64,000 nucleotides of DNA, from contig NZ_JAUXOV010000036.1 in NCBI RefSeq assembly GCF_030684215.1, forward strand, positions 111,892-175,891, given 5' to 3'. The position numbers were made by a program, and so were the translations under genes. Positions within the stretch are counted from its first letter, which is position 1. Each line of letters begins with the position of its first letter. Shown one piece after another: positions 61,361-64,000 of the stretch. Origin of the DNA: Pseudotabrizicola sp. (GTDB lineage: Bacteria; Pseudomonadota; Alphaproteobacteria; Rhodobacterales; Rhodobacteraceae). A model generated the notes under the pieces. It did no database searches, was not told the DNA's origin, and saw only the letters and a list, made by a program, of their open reading frames with translations.

Positions 61361-62874
61361 GTTTTAACAAGAACGGGGCGGAGGTTGTCCTCCGCCTTGA
61401 CCAGATCACCAAGCGCTTTGGCGCTCTGGTGGCCAATGATACTATCAGCCTGACGCTGCACCGGGGCGAGGTTTTGGCGCTTTTGGGCGAAAACGGCGCG
61501 GGTAAGACCACGCTGATGAACATTCTGTTCGGGCATTATCTGGCAGATGGCGGCACGGTGACTGCCTTTGGACAGCCCCTGCCGCCGGGCCAACCACGCG
61601 CCGCGCTGGCGGCTGGCATCGGCATGGTGCACCAGCATTTTACGCTGGCAGACCAGATGACGGTGCTGGAAAATATTACGCTGGGAACGCAAACCCTGTG
61701 GAGCCTTGGCCGGGGCCGGGCGGTAGCTTTGGCAAAGGTGCAGGGGTTAAGCCGGGATTTCGGGCTGGCAGTAGACCCGGTGGCACGGGTGGCCGATCTG
61801 TCGGTGGGCGAGCGGCAGCGGGTGGAAATCCTCAAGGCGCTGTACCGTGACGCACGCGTGCTGATTTTGGATGAACCGACAGCGGTGCTGACCCCGCAAG
61901 AGACCGAGGCGCTGTTCCAGACCCTGCGGCTGGCGACGGCGCGGGGGCTTTCCGTGATCTTCATCAGTCACAAGCTGCACGAGGTCATGGGTCACGCCGA
62001 TACCTGCGTGGTGCTGCGCCATGGCCGGGTGGTGGGGCAGGTGGCCACTAAAGACACCGATCGGCGGGCACTGGCCGCGATGATGGTCGGTGCCGAGATG
62101 GCCGAGGCATCGGTAGCACCGGGCGTGCCGGGGCCGGTGCGGCTGTCCCTGCGTGGCGTGTGGGCGGGCGTGTTGCGCGATGCCACGCTGGATTTGCGCG
62201 GCGGCACAATCACCGGGCTTGCGGGCGTGTCGGGCAACGGTCAGGCGGCGCTTGCCGATCTGATCGGCGGCGGGTTGGTACCCGATAGGGGGCAGATGCT
62301 GGTCGACGGTGTTGCGCCCGTGCGCTGGTCGCCACGCGCCGCGATTGGGGCGGGTGTCGGGCGCATCCCAGAAGACCGCCACAAAACCGGGACTGTGGCC
62401 GATTTCACGCTGGCAGAAAATGCGGTGCTGGAAACCTATGCCTCGCGCTTTGCGCGTGGGGGCTTTGTCGATTGGGTGGCGGTGCGGGCGCATACGATGC
62501 ACCTGATCGCAGGATACGACGTGCGCTGTCCGGGGCCAGAGGCGCGTATCCGTCTGCTCTCGGGCGGCAATATGCAAAAGCTGATCCTTGGCCGGGTGAT
62601 GGAGGAAACCCCCGGTATTCTGATCGCCAACCAGCCGGTGCGGGGGTTGGATGTGGGGGCGATTGCCTATGTGCATGGGCGGCTGGTGGCGGCGCGCGAT
62701 GCGGGCGCAGCGGTCTTGCTCATTTCCGAAGATCTGGACGAGGTGATGGGGTTGTCAGACGTGATTCATGTGATCAGCGAGGGGCGGTTGTCGCCGTCAT
62801 TCGCGCGCGGGGAACTGACGCAGGCGGAACTGGGGCTGTGGATGGCGGGTCAGGGGTTTGATCATGCGGCTTGA
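61357..62874 (+). CDS. ABC transporter ATP-binding protein, double-ATPase nucleoside/sugar type
   Basis: 505 residues with two fused nucleotide-binding domains. The first has Walker A GENGAGKTT, signature LSVGERQRVEILKAL and Walker B VLILDEPTAVL. The second is degenerate at Walker A (GVSGNGQAAL) but keeps LLSGGNMQKLILGRVM. This is typical of the YufO/NupO and RbsA-like families that power nucleoside or sugar uptake with a BMP-type binding protein. GTG start inside the binding-protein stop (GTGA). Confidence 0.93.
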   Translation: MSFNKNGAEVVLRLDQITKRFGALVANDTISLTLHRGEVLALLGENGAGKTTLMNILFGHYLADGGTVTAFGQPLPPGQPRAALAAGIGMVHQHFTLADQMTVLENITLGTQTLWSLGRGRAVALAKVQGLSRDFGLAVDPVARVADLSVGERQRVEILKALYRDARVLILDEPTAVLTPQETEALFQTLRLATARGLSVIFISHKLHEVMGHADTCVVLRHGRVVGQVATKDTDRRALAAMMVGAEMAEASVAPGVPGPVRLSLRGVWAGVLRDATLDLRGGTITGLAGVSGNGQAALADLIGGGLVPDRGQMLVDGVAPVRWSPRAAIGAGVGRIPEDRHKTGTVADFTLAENAVLETYASRFARGGFVDWVAVRAHTMHLIAGYDVRCPGPEARIRLLSGGNMQKLILGRVMEETPGILIANQPVRGLDVGAIAYVHGRLVAARDAGAAVLLISEDLDEVMGLSDVIHVISEGRLSPSFARGELTQAELGLWMAGQGFDHAA

Positions 62875-63907
62875 GCCGATTGCCAATCCGTCGCTGTGGC
62901 GGCAGTTGGGCCTGCCCGCGCTGGCGCTGGGTGTGACGGTGTTGGTCGCCATGGCGCTGGCGCTGCTGGCGGGGGCCGATCCGCTGGCGGTGCTGGGCCA
63001 GATCTTGACCGGAGCGGTGGGCTCGCGGTTTGCGCTGCTTGAAACGCTGAACCGCGCAACGCCGCTGATCTTTACAGGGCTGGCGGTGGCAGTCGCGTTC
63101 CGGGCCAAGCTGTGGAACATCGGTGCCGAGGCGCAGCTGTATGGCGGGGCCATTATGGCGGTGCTCTTGGGCACTGGTGCGCTGGGCGCGCCGTTTGTGC
63201 TGCCGGTCACGGCGGTTGTGGCGCTGCTGGCGGGGGCGATGCTGCTGTTGGTGCCGGTGCTGCTGAAGGTGCGGCTGGGGGTGGATGAGGTGGTCACCAC
63301 CTTGCTTTTGAATTTCATCATGGCGCTGTTTGTCAGCTATCTGCTGGAAGGCCCGCTGAAAGACCCGATGGGGATGGGCTGGCCCAAATCGGCGGCACTG
63401 ATCAAGGAAGCCCGCCTGCCGCGCATTGTCGATGGCTTGCGGTTGCATTGGGGGTTCGGGCTGGCGCTGATTTCCGCGGGGATCGTCTGGGTGATCCAGA
63501 CCCGCACCACACTGGGGTTCGAGATGCGGGCGGTGGGGGCGAACATCCGTGCCGCGCGCTTTGCGGGCATGCCGGTGAACGCGGTTCTGGTGAAGACTGC
63601 GCTGCTGTCTGGCGGTCTGGCAGCCCTTGCGGGGTGGTCAGAGGTGGCCGGCGCGCGGGGGCATCTGTCATTGGACCTGTCGCCGGGCTTTGGCTACACC
63701 GGTATTATCGTGGCCATGTTGGCACTGTTGCACCCTTTGGGGGTGGTGGTGACGGCGTTGTTTGTGGCGGGCGTTTTCGTGGGGGCGGACGCCATGAGCC
63801 GAAGTGCCGGCGTGCCGACCTATATCGCCGATATGCTGTTGGCGGTGGCGTTGTTGACGATGGTGCTGGCCATCGCGCTGACCAAGGTCAGGGTGGTGCG
63901 CGGATGA
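62864..63907 (+). CDS. ABC transporter permease, BMP/nucleoside type (YufP/NupP-like)
   Basis: 347 residues with about nine hydrophobic segments. FRAKLWNIGAEAQLYGGAI and GVDEVVTTLLLNFIMALFVSYLLEGPLKDP are characteristic of the first permease of these systems, as is GANIRAARFAGMPVN near the C-terminal loop. ATG 62864 has CAGGGG 7 bases upstream and overlaps the ATPase gene by 11 bases. The second permease normally follows; it is expected just beyond the window. Confidence 0.92.
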   Translation: MRLEPIANPSLWRQLGLPALALGVTVLVAMALALLAGADPLAVLGQILTGAVGSRFALLETLNRATPLIFTGLAVAVAFRAKLWNIGAEAQLYGGAIMAVLLGTGALGAPFVLPVTAVVALLAGAMLLLVPVLLKVRLGVDEVVTTLLLNFIMALFVSYLLEGPLKDPMGMGWPKSAALIKEARLPRIVDGLRLHWGFGLALISAGIVWVIQTRTTLGFEMRAVGANIRAARFAGMPVNAVLVKTALLSGGLAALAGWSEVAGARGHLSLDLSPGFGYTGIIVAMLALLHPLGVVVTALFVAGVFVGADAMSRSAGVPTYIADMLLAVALLTMVLAIALTKVRVVRG

Positions 63908-63935
63908 CTGTGGAGCGGGGCACCTTTGGCTGGCC

Positions 63936-63998
63936 CCGGGGGGCTTCGCGCCCCCCGGACCCCCCGCGGAGTATTTCTAAAGCAGCAAACGATGAAGG
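63936..63998 (+). repeat. Strong hairpin plus intergenic repeat element, copy 6
   Basis: CCGGGGGGC (63936-63944) and GCCCCCCGG (63950-63958) form a 9-bp stem with a 5-nt loop, followed by ACCCCCCGCGGAGTATTTCT and then AAAGCAGCAAACGATGAAG. The hairpin plus GAGTATTT-core arrangement is shared with copy 4. A frame from ATG 63904 (overlapping the permease stop) stays open through the element to the window edge, but it reads Pro/Arg-rich and is probably not a gene. Confidence 0.6.
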
Positions 63999-64000
63999 TG

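Noticed and set aside
63904..64000. Start of the second BMP permease at ATG 63904
   Set aside because: The frame overlaps the permease stop nicely, but its translation runs through the hairpin/repeat element as a Pro/Arg-rich stretch unlike any permease N-terminus. The real gene probably starts beyond the edge.

Overview
This GC-rich window has densely packed, often start-stop-overlapping genes and looks like chromosome from an alphaproteobacterium of the order Rhodobacterales (Roseobacter/Paracoccaceae type). The reasons are the TauR-Tpa-Xsc taurine system, SoeABC, PleD beside a DUF3572 gene, a MetRS with an FSTSR loop, a fused MaoC-Pta gene, and intergenic elements of the GAGTATTT...AAGATGAA kind. 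All calls rest on reading the sequence and on family knowledge; no database search was run.

Layout. 1-8.4 kb: a surface-glycan block with nonulosonic (sialic-like) acid genes neuB, neuC and neuA, an AT-richer rgpF-like/fkbM insert, two tandem Kdo-transferase (GT30) paralogues and a GT-A type glycosyltransferase. 8.4-16.7 kb: mostly housekeeping and mixed genes (metG, an MFS transporter, an aldo/keto reductase, two lipoproteins of which one is lipocalin-like, an XRE regulator divergent from a fatty acid desaturase, a NUDIX hydrolase, DUF983). 16.9-19.0 kb: a secreted four-EF-hand protein followed by an ECF sigma factor, a small membrane protein and a CnrX-like periplasmic sensor. 19.0-21.6 kb: PleD-type diguanylate cyclase, DUF3572 and a HAD phosphatase. 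21.7-28.2 kb: a non-pyrrolysine MttB-family methyltransferase, then an exbB-exbD-exbD-tonB operon behind a structured leader, then a MoxR ATPase/VWA-metallopeptidase pair. 29-33.8 kb: OxyR divergent from KatG, then MaoC-Pta. 33.8-40.3 kb: an aldose epimerase and a single-module NRPS (C-A-T-TE) translationally coupled to a polysaccharide-type flippase. 40.6-42 kb: an FAD amine oxidoreductase.

42-56.6 kb is a nearly complete taurine dissimilation locus: TauABC uptake, taurine-pyruvate aminotransferase (Tpa), the regulator TauR, sulfoacetaldehyde acetyltransferase (Xsc), a TauE-type sulfite exporter, acetate kinase and the quinone-linked sulfite dehydrogenase SoeABC. Taurine would become sulfoacetaldehyde, then acetyl phosphate plus sulfite. 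AckA would take ATP from the acetyl phosphate, and SoeABC or TauE would deal with the sulfite. Paired CTGG(A/C)C-type boxes with identical 23-nt spacing precede tpa and xsc, and an inverted pair abuts the tauR start.

56.7-64 kb: a large soluble multi-PAS hybrid histidine kinase, then a BMP/PnrA-type nucleoside ABC transporter (Tat-exported binding protein, double ATPase, first permease). The window ends in an intergenic hairpin and repeat element. The most promising items for follow-up are the NRPS-flippase operon, the two GT30 enzymes in a nonulosonate cluster, the ExbD2 that has lost its channel aspartate, the EF-hand/ECF operon, and the dispersed repeat element.
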